Program-made: the position numbers and the translations under genes
Shown here: one piece after another, positions 1 through 10,178 of the stretch
Layout of the letters: every line of letters starts with the position of its first letter
Position numbering within the stretch: the first letter of the stretch is position 1
Notes under the pieces: model-generated
Told to the model about the DNA's origin: nothing
The model's input: the letters and a program-made list of their open reading frames with translations, nothing else
The model's database searches: none
NCBI GenBank assembly: GCA_964057225.1
Contig: OZ059895.1
Span: forward strand, 2,604,001-2,668,000
DNA from: Auanema rhodensis
Lineage: Eukaryota > Nematoda > Chromadorea > Rhabditida > Rhabditidae
Length of the DNA stretch: 64,000 nt
Reading direction: 5' to 3'

Positions 1-71
1 TTTCACCCTGAAGAATTAATTTTTTCGTTGAATAACATTGTCCATCGTCTTTGCCTTGAAAAAAGGAATCT

Positions 72-137
72 AAAAACATCTACTTTTTGCTAAATTATTT
101 TGAAATTTTTCGAAAAAATTTTTGTCAAAATGTTTTT
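72..137 (+). other. A/T-tract block, probable bent DNA (shown in the first monomer)
   Basis: Runs of four to six A or T occur at 72-76, 84-88, 98-101, 103-110 (AAATTTTT), 113-123 (AAAAAATTTTT), 127-130 and 133-137. The three central tracts have midpoints near 107, 118 and 128, close to one helical turn apart, the spacing known to add up to intrinsic curvature. The centre TTTTTCGAAAAA is a 12-bp palindrome. Subfamily B disrupts it with C at offset 116. The block recurs in every full-length monomer and is missing from the three 256-bp monomers. Curvature is inferred from tract spacing, not calculated. Confidence 0.55.
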
Positions 138-144
138 GGAAGCA

Positions 145-172
145 ATGTTGAGTGTACATGGAAACTCAACAT
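145..172 (+). repeat. Inverted repeat 1: 9-bp stem, 10-nt loop (shown in the first monomer)
   Basis: ATGTTGAGT (145-153) is the exact reverse complement of ACTCAACAT (164-172), separated by the 10-nt loop GTACATGGAA. A competing hairpin can form between AGTGTA (151-156) and TACACT (172-177). It grows to 7 bp in subfamily C, where offset 171 is G. Some D monomers carry A at 150 and lose one pair of the first stem. The unit recurs in nearly every monomer. Both large-duplication junctions and the 95-bp deletion breakpoint fall in or near it. Confidence 0.8.
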
Positions 173-255
173 ACACTAATGCATCATTTTTCAAACGATC
201 ATAACTAATTTTTGTATTAAGCGTTTCTCAATGTAGTATAGTGCATTCGATGCGG

Positions 256-306
256 ATTTTTAAGCTGCGTCGATTTGTCTTATCAGATTTGCGCTAGCTT
301 AAAAAT
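256..306 (+). repeat. Inverted repeat 2: 11 + 3 bp stem with one bulge, 22-nt loop (first monomer)
   Basis: ATTTTTAAGCT (256-266) pairs perfectly with AGCTTAAAAAT (296-306). After a single unpaired T (295), GCG (267-269) pairs with CGC (292-294), leaving a 22-nt loop at 270-291. Class II monomers (C, S and related) have G at 268 and lose the middle GCG pair. Subfamily B carries G at 301, which leaves a G-T wobble. The stem is therefore imperfect in many subfamilies, unlike inverted repeat 3. Confidence 0.75.
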
Positions 307-310
307 GCAC

Positions 311-349
311 CGAGATATCAACTGATATAAGTTCACACTTATATCCTCG
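311..349 (+). repeat. Inverted repeat 3: conserved 9-bp stem, 4-nt loop, outer 4-bp stem (first monomer)
   Basis: GATATAAGT (324-332) pairs perfectly with ACTTATATC (337-345) around the loop TCAC. Directly outside it, CGAG (311-314) pairs with CTCG (346-349), with a 9-nt bulge (315-323) on the left side only. It is present in virtually every monomer. The changes I saw are few: 5929 (GATATC lost), about 8758 (loop), the left bulge near 21922, 24379 and 25783, a stem change near 30615 and its two duplicates, gtt for gat near 33416 and its duplicates, and aaaag near 60252 and 60954. It lies in the most conserved part of the monomer. Confidence 0.85.
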
Positions 350-351
350 AT

Positions 352-2457
352 TTTCACCCTGAAGAATTAATTTTTTTGTTGAATAACATTGTCCATCGTC
401 TTCGCCTTGAAAAAAGGAATCTAAAAACATCTACTTTTTGCTAAATTATTTTGAAATTTTTCGAAACAATTTTTGTCAAAATGTTTTTGGAAGCAATGTT
501 GAGTGTACATGGAAACTCAACATACACTAATGCATCATTTTTCAAACGATCATAACTAATTTTTGTATCAAGCGTTACTCAATGTAGTATAGTGCATTCG
601 ATGCGGATTTTTAAGCTGCGTCGATTTGTGTTATCAGATTTGCGCTAGCATGAAAATGCACCGAGATATCAACTGATATAAGTTCACACTTATATCCTCG
701 ATTTTCACCCTGAAGAATTAATTTTTTCGTTGAATAACATTGTCCATCGTCTTCGCCTTGAAAAAAGGAATCTAAAAACATCTACTTTTTGCTAAATTAT
801 TTTGAAATTTTTCGAAAAAATTTTTGTCAAAATGTTTTTGGAAGCAATGTTGAGTGTACATGGAAACTCAACATACACTAATGCATCATTTTTCAAACGA
901 TCATAACTAATTTTTGTATCAAGCGTTATTCAATGTAGTATAGTGCATTCGATGCGGATTTTTAAGCTGCGTCGATTTGTGTTATCAGATTTGCGCTAGC
1001 TTGAAAATGCACCGAGATATCAACTGATATAAGTTCACACTTATATCCTCGATTTTCACCCTGAAGAATTAATTTTTTCGTTGAATAACATTGTCCATCG
1101 TCTTCGCCTTGAAAAAAGGAATCTAAAAACATCTACTTTTTGCTAAATTATTTTGAAATTTTTCGAAAAAATTTTTGTCAAAACGTTTTTGGAAGCAATG
1201 TTGAGTGTACATGGAAACTCAACATACACTAATGCATCATTTTTCAAACGATCATAACTAATTTTTGTATTAAGCGTTTCTCAATGTAGTATAGTGCATT
1301 CGATGCGGATTTTTAAGCTGCGTCGATTTGTGTTATCAGATTTGCGCTAGCTTAAAAATGCACCGAGATATCAACTGATATAAGTTCACACTTATATCCT
1401 CGATTTTCACCCTGAAGAATTAATTTTTTCGTTGAATAACATTGTCCATCGTCTTCGCCTTGAAAAAAGGAATCTAAAAACATCTACTTTTTGCTAAATT
1501 ATTTTGAAATTTTTCGAAAAAATTTTTGTCAAAATGTTTTTGGAAGCAATGTTGAGTGTACATGGAAACTCAACATACACTAATGCATCATTTTTCAAAC
1601 GATCATAACTAATTTTTGTATTAAGCGTTTCTCAATGTAGTATAGTGCATTCGATGCGGATTTTTAAGCTGCGTCGATTTGTGTTATCAGATTTGCGCTA
1701 GCATGAAAATGCACCGAGATATCAACTGATATAAGTTCACACTTATATCCTCGATTTTCACCCTGAAGAATTAATTTTTTCGTTGAATAACATTGTCCAT
1801 CGTCTTCGCCTTGAAAAAAGGAATCTAAAAACATCTACTTTTTGCTAAATTATTTTGAAATTTTTCGAAAAAATTTTTGTCAAAATGTTTTTGGAAGCAA
1901 TGTTGAGTGTACATGGAAACTCAACATACACTAATGCATCATTTTTCAAACGATCATAACTAATTTTTGTATCAAGCGTTATTCAATGTAGTATAGTGCA
2001 TTCGATGCGGATTTTTAAGCTGCGTCGATTTGTGTTATCAGATTTGCGCTAGCTTGAAAATGCACCGAGATATCAACTGATATAAGTTCACACTTATATC
2101 CTCGATTTTCACCCTGAAGAATTAATTTTTTCGTTGAATAACATTGTCCATCGTCTTCGCCTTGAAAAAAGGAATCTAAAAACATCTACTTTTTGCTAAA
2201 TTATTTTGAAATTTTTCGAAAAAATTTTTGTCAAAATGTTTTTGGAAGCAATGTTGAGTGTACATGGAAACTCAACATACACTAATGCATCATTTTTCAA
2301 ACGATCATAACTAATTTTTGTATTAAGCGTTTCTCAATGTAGTATAGTGCATTCGATGCGGATTTTTAAGCTGCGTCGATTTGTGTTATCAGATTTGCGC
2401 TAGCTTAAAAATGCACCGAGATATCAACTGATATAAGTTCACACTTATATCCTCGAT
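352..2457 (+). repeat. Trimer higher-order repeat, two copies (352-1404 and 1405-2457)
   Basis: Monomers starting at 703 and 1756 share atcaagcgttattc-type marks and G at 301, and those at 1054 and 2107 are also alike, which gives a 1053-bp period. The first positions differ. 352 is a full B monomer (T26, C116, gttactc, gcatgaaa). 1405 has the generic 5' part but the same gcatgaaa 3' end, so it looks like a recombinant between a B monomer and a neighbour. The monomer at 2458 (ctttcgttg, ctattttttgc) lies outside the trimer. Confidence 0.75.
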
Positions 2458-2808
2458 TTTCACCCTGAAGAATTAATTCTTTCGTTGAATAACATTGTCC
2501 ATCGTCTTCGCCTTGAAAAAAGGAATCTAAAAACATCTATTTTTTGCTAAATTATTTTGAAATTTTTCGAAAAAATTTTTGTCAAAATGTTTTTGGAAGC
2601 AATGTTGAGTGTACATGGAAACTCAACATACACTAATGCATCATTTTTCAAACGATCATAACTAATTTTTGTATTAAGCGTTTCTCAATGTAGTATAGTG
2701 CATTCGATGCGGATTTTTAAGCTGCGTCGATTTGTGTTATCAGATTTGCGCTAGCTTAAAAATGCACCGAGATATCAACTGATATAAGTTCACACTTATA
2801 TCCTCGAT

Positions 2809-5800
2809 TTTCACCCTGAAGAATTAATTTTTTCGTTGAATAACATTGTCCATCGTCTTTGCCTTGAAAAAAGGAATCTAAAAACATATACTTTTTGCTA
2901 AATTATTTTGAAATTTTTCGAAAAAATTTTTGTCAAAATGTTTTTGGAAGCAATGTTGAGTGTACATGGAAACTCAACATACACTAATGCATCATTTTTC
3001 AAACGATCATAACTAATTTTTGTATTAAGCGTTTCTCAATGTAGTATAGTGCATTCGATGCGGATTTTTAAGCTGCGTCGATTTGTCTTATCAGATTTGC
3101 GCTAGCTTAAAAATGCACCGAGATATCAACTGATATAAGTTCACACTTATATCCTCGATTTTCACCCTGAAGAATTAATTTTTTTGTTGAATAACATTGT
3201 CCATCGTCTTCGCCTTGAAAAAAGGAATCTAAAAACATCTACTTTTTGCTAAATTATTTTGAAATTTTTCGAAACAATTTTTGTCAAAATGTTTTTGGAA
3301 GCAATGTTGAGTGTACATGGAAACTCAACATACACTAATGCATCATTTTTCAAACGATCATAACTAATTTTTGTATCAAGCGTTACTCAATGTAGTATAG
3401 TGCATTCGATGCGGATTTTTAAGCTGCGTCGATTTGTGTTATCAGATTTGCGCTAGCATGAAAATGCACCGAGATATCAACTGATATAAGTTCACACTTA
3501 TATCCTCGATTTTCACCCTGAAGAATTAATTTTTTCGTTGAATAACATTGTCCATCGTCTTCGCCTTGAAAAAAGGAATCTAAAAACATCTACTTTTTGC
3601 TAAATTATTTTGAAATTTTTCGAAAAAATTTTTGTCAAAATGTTTTTGGAAGCAATGTTGAGTGTACATGGAAACTCAACGTACACTTATGCATCATTTT
3701 TCGAACAATCATAACTAATTTTTGTATTAAGCGTTGCTCAATGTAGTATAGTGCATTCGATGCGGATTTTTAAGCTGGGTCGATCTGTGTTATCAGATTT
3801 GCGCTAGCTTAAAAATGCACCGAGATATCAACTGATATAAGTTCACACTTATATCCTCGATTTTCACCCTGAAGAATTAATTTTTTCGTTGAATAACATT
3901 GTCCATCGTCTTCGCCTTGAAAAAAAGAATCTAAAAACATCTACTTTTTGCTAAATTATTTTGAAATTTTTCGAAAAAATTTTTGTCAAAATGTTTTTGG
4001 AAGCAATGTTGAGTGTACATGGAAACTCAACATACACTAATGCATCATTTTTCAAACGATCATAACTAATTTTTGTATTAAGCGTTTTTCAATGTAGTAT
4101 AGTGCATTCGATGCGGATTTTTAAGCTGCGTCGATTTGTGTTATCAGATTTGCGCTAGCTTAAAAATGCACCGAGATATCAACTGATATAAGTTCACACT
4201 TATATCCTCGATTTTCACCCTGAAGAATTAATTTTTTTGTTGAATAACATTGTCCATCGTCTTCGCCTTGAAAAAAGGAATCTAAAAACATCTACTTTTT
4301 GCTAAATTATTTTGAAATTTTTCGAAACAATTTTTGTCAAAATGTTTTTGGAAGCAATGTTGAGTGTACATGGAAACTCAACATACACTAATGCATCATT
4401 TTTCAAACGATCATAACTAATTTTTGTATCAAGCGTTACTCAATGTAGTATAGTGCATTCGATGCGGATTCTTAAGCTGCGTCGATTTGTGTTATCAGAT
4501 TTGCGCTAGCTTGAAAATGCACCGAGATATCAACTGATATAAGTTCACACTTATATCCTCGATTTTCACCCTGAAGAATTAATTTTTTCGTTGAATAACA
4601 TTGTCCATCGTCTTCGCCTTGAAAAAAGGAATCTAAAAACATCTACTTTTTGCTAAATTATTTTGAAATTTTTCGAAAAAATTTTTGTCAAAATGTTTTT
4701 GGAAGCAATGTTGAGTGTACATGGAAACTCAACGTACACTTATGCATCATTTTTCGAACAATCATAACTAATTTTTGTATTAAGCGTTGCTCAATGTAGT
4801 ATAGTGCATTCGATGCGGATTTTTAAGCTGGGTCGATCTGTGTTATCAGATTTGCGCTAGCTTAAAAATGCACCGAGATATCAACTGATATAAGTTCACA
4901 CTTATATCCTCGATTTTCACCCTGAAGAATTATTTTTTCGTTGAATAACATTGTCCATCGTCTTTGCCTTGAAAAAAGGAATCTAAAAACATCTACTTTT
5001 TGCTAAATTATTTTGAAATTTTTCGAAAAAATTTTTGTCAAAATGTTTTTGGAAGCAATGTTGAGTGTACATGGAAACTCAACATACACTAATGCATCAT
5101 TTTTCAAACGATCATAACTAATTTTTGTATTAAGCGTTTCTCAATGTAGTATAGTGCATTCGATGCGGATTTTTAAGCTGCGTCGATTTGTCTTATCAGA
5201 TTTGCGCTAGCTTAAAAATGCACCGAGATATCAACTGATATAAGTTCACACTTATATCCTCGATTTTCACCCTGAAGAATTAATTTTTTTGTTGAATAAC
5301 ATTGTCCATCGTCTTCGCCTTGAAAAAAGAAATCTAAAAACATCTACTTTTTGCTAAATTATTTTGAAATTTTTCGAAACAATTTTTGTCAAAATGTTTT
5401 TGGAAGCAATGTTGAGTGTACATGGAAACTCAACATACACTAATGCATCATTTTTCAAACGATCATAACTAATTTTTGTATCAAGCGTTATTCAATGTAG
5501 TATAGTGCATTCGATGCGGATTTTTAAGCTGCGTCGATTTGTGTTATCAGATTTGCGCTAGCTTGAAAATGCACCGAGATATCAACTGATATAAGTTCAC
5601 ACTTATATCCTCGATTTTCACCCTGAAGAATTAATTTTTTCGTTGAATAACATTGTCCATCGTCTTCGCCTTGAAAAAAGGAATCTAGAAACATCTACTT
5701 TTTGCTAAATTATTTTGAAATTTTTCGAAAAAATTTTTGTCAAAATGTTTTTGGAAGCAATGTTGAGTGTACATGGAAACTCAACATACACTTATGCATC

Positions 5801-5966
5801 ATTTTTCGAACAATCATAACTAATTTTTGTATTAAGCGTTGCTCAATGTAGTATAGTGCATTCGATGCGGATTTTTAAGCTGGGTCGATCTGTGTTATCA
5901 GATTTGCGCTAGCTTAAAAATGCACCGAGATACCAACTGATATAAGTTCACACTTATATCCTCGAT
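2809..5966 (+). repeat. A/B/C/D subfamily mosaic
   Basis: Order by monomer start: A 2809, B 3160, C 3511, D 3862, B 4213, C 4564, A 4915 (350 bp, one A lost near 4929), B 5265, C 5616. A has T52 and C279. B has T26, C116, C218 and A226. C has G171 (weak in the 5616 copy), T178, G193, A197, G226, G268 and C275. D has A65, A178, G197, C268 and T275. The C-D-A-B order recurs at 21.6-26.9 kb, so this zone and that one share ancestry. Confidence 0.75.
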
Positions 5967-7721
5967 TTTCACCCTGAAGAATCAATTTTTTCGTTGAATA
6001 ACATTGTCCATCGTCTTCGCCTTGAAAAAAGGAATCTAAAAACATTTACTTTTTGCTAAATTATTTTGAAATTTTTCGAAAAAATTTTTGTCAAAATGTT
6101 TTTGGAAGCAATGTTGAGTGTACATGGAAACTCAACATACACTTATGCATCATTTTTCGAACAATCATAACTAATTTTTGTATTAAGCGTTTCTCAATGT
6201 AGTATAGTGCATTCGATGCGGATGTTTAAGCTGCGTCGATTTGTGTTATCAGATTTGCGCTAGCTTAAAAATGCACCGAGATATCAACTGATATAAGTTC
6301 ACACTTATATCCTCGATTTTCACCCTGAAGAATCAATTTTTTCGTTGAATAACATTGTCCATCGTCTTCGCCTTGAAAAAAGGAATCTAAAAACATCTAC
6401 TTTTTGCTAAATTATTTTGAAATTTTTCGAAAAAATTTTTGTCAAAATGTTTTTGGAAGCAATGTTGAGTGTACATGGAAACTCAACATACACTTATGCA
6501 TCATTTTTCAAACAATCATAACTAATTTTTGTATTGAGCGTTTCTCAATGTAGTATAGTGCATTCGATGCGGATTTTTAAGCTGGGTCGATCTGTGTTAT
6601 CAGATTTGCGCTAGCTTAAAAATGCACCGAGATATCAACTGATATAAGTTCACACTTATATCCTCGATTTTCACCCTGAAGAATTAATTTTTTCGTTGAA
6701 TAACATTGTCCATCGTTTTCGCCTTGAAAAAAGGAATCTAAAAACATCTACTTTTTGCTAAATTATTTTGAAATTTTTCGAAAAAATTTTTGTCAAAATG
6801 TTTTTGGAAGCAATGTTGAGTGCACATGGAAACTCAACATACACTTATGCATCATTTTTCAAACAATCATAACTAATTTTTGTATTAAGCATTTCTCAAT
6901 GTAGTATAGTGCATTCGATGCGGATTTTTAAGCTGGGTCGATCTGTGTTATCAGATTTGCGCTAGCTTAAAAATGCACCGAGATATCAACTGATATAAGT
7001 TCACACTTATATCCTCGATTTTCACCCTGAAGAATCAATTTTTTCGTTGAATAACATTGTCCATCGTCTTCGCCTTGAAAAAAGGAATCTAAAAACATCT
7101 ACTTTTTGCTAAATTATTTTGAAATTTTTCGAAAAAATTTTTGTCAAAATGTTTTTGGAAGCAATGTTGAGTGTACATGGAAACTCAACATACACTTATG
7201 CATCATTTTTCGAACAATCATAACTAATTTTTGTATTAAGCGTTTCTCAATGTAGTATAGTGCATCCGATGCGGATTTTTAAGCTGCGTCGATCTGTGTT
7301 ATCAGATTTGCGCTAGCTTAAAAATGCACCGAGATATCAACTGATATAAGTTCACACTTATATCCTCGATTTTCACCCTGAAGAATTAATTTTTTCGTTG
7401 AATAACATTGTCCATCGTCTTCGCCTTGAAAAAAGGAATCTAAAAACATCTACTTTTTGCTAAATTATTTTGAAATTTTTCGAAAAAATTTTTGTCAAAA
7501 TGTTTTTGGAAGCAATGTTGAGTGTACATGGAAACTCAACATACACTTATGCATCATTTTTCAAACAATCATAACTAATTTTTGTATTAAGCGTTTTTCA
7601 ATGTAGTATAGTGCATTCGATGCGGATTTTTAAGCTGGGTCGATCTGTGTTATCAGATTTGCGCTAGCTTAAAAATGCACCGAGATATCAACTGATATAA
7701 GTTCACACTTATATCCTCGAT
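5967..7721 (+). repeat. Five-monomer E block, copy 1
   Basis: Five successive monomers (5967, 6318, 6669, 7020, 7371), most with C17 (gaatcaat) and a class II middle. Ordered private marks are catttac and gatgtttaag in the first, cgttttcgcc with gtgcacatgg in the third and gcatccgatg in the fourth. The same five in the same order return exactly 4212 bp (12 monomers) downstream. One base differs at about 6537 (gtattgagcg here, gtattaagcg in copy 2). Confidence 0.85.
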
Positions 7722-10178
7722 TTTCACCCTGAAGAATTAATTTTTTTGTTGAATAACATTGTCCATCGTCTTCGCCTTGAAAAAAGGAATCTAAAAACAT
7801 CTACTTTTTGCTAAATTATTTTGAAATTTTTCGAAACAATTTTTGTCAAAATGTTTTTGGAAGCAATGTTGAGTGTACATGGAAACTCAACATACACTAA
7901 TGCATCATTTTTCAAACGATCATAACTAATTTTTGTATCAAGCGTTACTCAATGTAGTATAGTGCATTCGATGCGGATTTTTAAGCTGCGTCGATTTGTG
8001 TTATCAGATTTGCGCTAGCATGAAAATGCACCGAGATATCAACTGATATAAGTTCACACTTATATCCTCGATTTTCACCCTGAAGAATTAATTTTTTCGT
8101 TGAATAACATTGTCCATCGTCTTCGCCTTGAAAAAAGGAATCTAAAAACATCTACTTTTTGCTAAATTATTTTGAAATTTTTCGAAAAAATTTTTGTCAA
8201 AATGTTTTTGGAAGCAATGTTGAGTGTACATGGAAACTCAACGTACACTTATGCATCATTTTTCGAACAATCATAACTAATTTTTGTATTAAGCGTTGCT
8301 CAATGTAGTATAGTGCATTCGATGCGGATTTTTAAGCTGGGTCGATCTGTGTTATCAGATTTGCGCTAGCTTAAAAATGCACCGAGATATCAACTGATAT
8401 AAGTTCACACTTATATCCTCGATTTTCACCCTGAAGAATTAATTTTTTCGTTGAATAACATTGTCCATCGTCTTCGCCTTGAAAAAAAGAATCTAAAAAC
8501 ATCTACTTTTTGCTAAATTATTTTGAAATTTTTCGAAAAAATTTTTGTCAAAATGTTTTTGGAAGCAATGTTAAGTGTACATGGAAACTCAACATACACT
8601 AATGCATCATTTTTCAAACGATCATAACTAATTTTTGTATTAAGCGTTTCTCAATGTAGTATAGTGCATTCGATGCGGATTTTTAAGCTGCGTCGATTTG
8701 TGTTATCAGATTTGCGCTAGCTTAAAAATGCACCGAGATATCAACTGATATAAGTTCAAACTTATATCCTCGATTTTCACCCTGAAGAATTAATTTTTTC
8801 GTTGAATAACATTGTCCATCCTCTTTGCCTTGAAAAAAGGAATCTAAAAACATCTACTTTTTGCTAAATTATTTTGAAATTTTTCGAAAAAATTTTTGTC
8901 AAAATGTTTTTGGAAGCAATGTTGAGTGTACATGGAAACTCAACATACACTAATGCATCATTTTTCAAACGATCATAACTAATTTTTGTATTAAGCGTTT
9001 CTCAATGTAGTATAGTGCATTCGATGCGGATTTTTAAGCTGCGTCGATTTGTCTTATCAGATTTGCGCTAGCTTAAAAATGCACCGAGATATCAACTGAT
9101 ATAAGTTCACACTTATATCCTCGATTTTCACCCTGAAGAATTAATTTTTTTGTTGAATAACATTGTCCATCGTCTTCGCCTTGAAAAAAGGAATCTAAAA
9201 ACATCTACTTTTTGCTAAATTATTTTGAAATTTTTCGAAACAATTTTTGTCAAAATGTTTTTGGAAGCAATGTTGAGTGTACATGGAAACTCAACATACA
9301 CTAATGCATCATTTTTCAAACGATCATAACTAATTTTTGTATCAAGCGTTACTCAATGTAGTATAGTGCATTCGATGCGGATTTTTAAGCTGCGTCGATT
9401 TGTGTTATCAGATTTGCGCTAGCTTGAAAATGCACCGAGATATCAACTGATATAAGTTCACACTTATATCCTCGATTTTCACCCTGAAGAATTAATTTTT
9501 TCGTTGAATAACATTGTCCATCGTCTTCGCCTTGAAAAAAGGAATCTAAAAACATCTATTTTTTGCTAAATTATTTTGAAATTTTTCGAAAAAATTTTTG
9601 TCAAAATGTTTTTGGAAGCAATGTTGAGTGTACATGGAAACTCAACGTACACTTATGCATCATTTTTCGAACAATCATAACTAATTTTTGTATTAAGCGT
9701 TGCTCAATGTAGTATAGTGCATTCGATGCGGATTTTTAAGCTGGGTCGATCTGTGTTATCAGATTTGCGCTAGCTTAAAAATGCACCGAGATATCAACTG
9801 ATATAAGTTCACACTTATATCCTCGATTTTCACCCTGAAGAATTAATTTTTTCGTTGAATAACATTGTCCATCGTCTTTGCCTTGAAAAAAGGAATCTAA
9901 AAACATCTACTTTTTGCTAAATTATTTTGAAATTTTTCGAAAAAATTTTTGTCAAAATGTTTTTGGAAGCAATGTTGAGTGTACATGGAAACTCAACATA
10001 CACTAATGCATCATTTTTCAAACGATCATAACTAATTTTTGTATTAAGCGTTTCTCAATGTAGTATAGTGCATTCGATGCGGATTTTTAAGCTGCGTCGA
10101 TTTGTCTTATCAGATTTGCGCTAGCTTAAAAATGCACCGAGATATCAACTGATATAAGTTCACACTTATATCCTCGAT
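7722..10178 (+). repeat. Second B/C/D/A mosaic between the E blocks
   Basis: Order: B 7722 (gcatgaaa end, like the B at 3160), C 8073, D 8424 (gttaagtg), A 8775, B 9126, C 9477, A 9828. Compared with the 3160-5966 stretch (B C D B C A B C), it keeps the opening B-C-D but differs inside by gain or loss of single monomers. The larger unit is therefore about 13 monomers in the first copy and 12 in the second. Confidence 0.7.

Larger units (their letters stand above)
1..351 (+). repeat. Reference monomer (subfamily A) for offsets
   Basis: Used here as the coordinate frame for all offsets. 1-54 is a moderately mixed stretch containing ATTAAT (15-20). 55-140 is the A/T-tract block with a TTCGAA centre. 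145-172 is inverted repeat 1. 179-184 is ATGCAT. 171-279 holds most diagnostic sites: 171 A/G, 178 A/T, 193 A/G, 197 G/A, 218 T/C, 226 T/G/A, 232 T/C, 239 T/G, 247 T/C, 268 C/G, 275 T/C, 279 G/C. 256-306 is inverted repeat 2, with GCTAGC at 293-298. 314-319 is GATATC, and 311-349 is inverted repeat 3. Subfamily A is marked by T at 52 and C at 279. The choice of start is arbitrary, since the array is circularly permutable. Confidence 0.95.

Noticed and set aside
20-40. CENP-B box
   Set aside because: ttcgttgaa resembles the first half of the box (TTCG....A), but the required CGGG is absent (acat instead), and subfamily B changes the TTCG to TTTG. The other TTCG sites also lack CGGG.
324-345. 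Bacterial-type terminator or TATA promoter in inverted repeat 3
   Set aside because: The stem is A/T-rich without a following T-run, the context is a eukaryotic satellite, and there is no gene on either side. The tataag string is part of the stem.
1-351. Monomer as a dimer of two related 175-bp halves
   Set aside because: The halves share only A/T-rich stretches. I could not align them convincingly by eye, so the dinucleosome length alone is not evidence of a dimeric origin.
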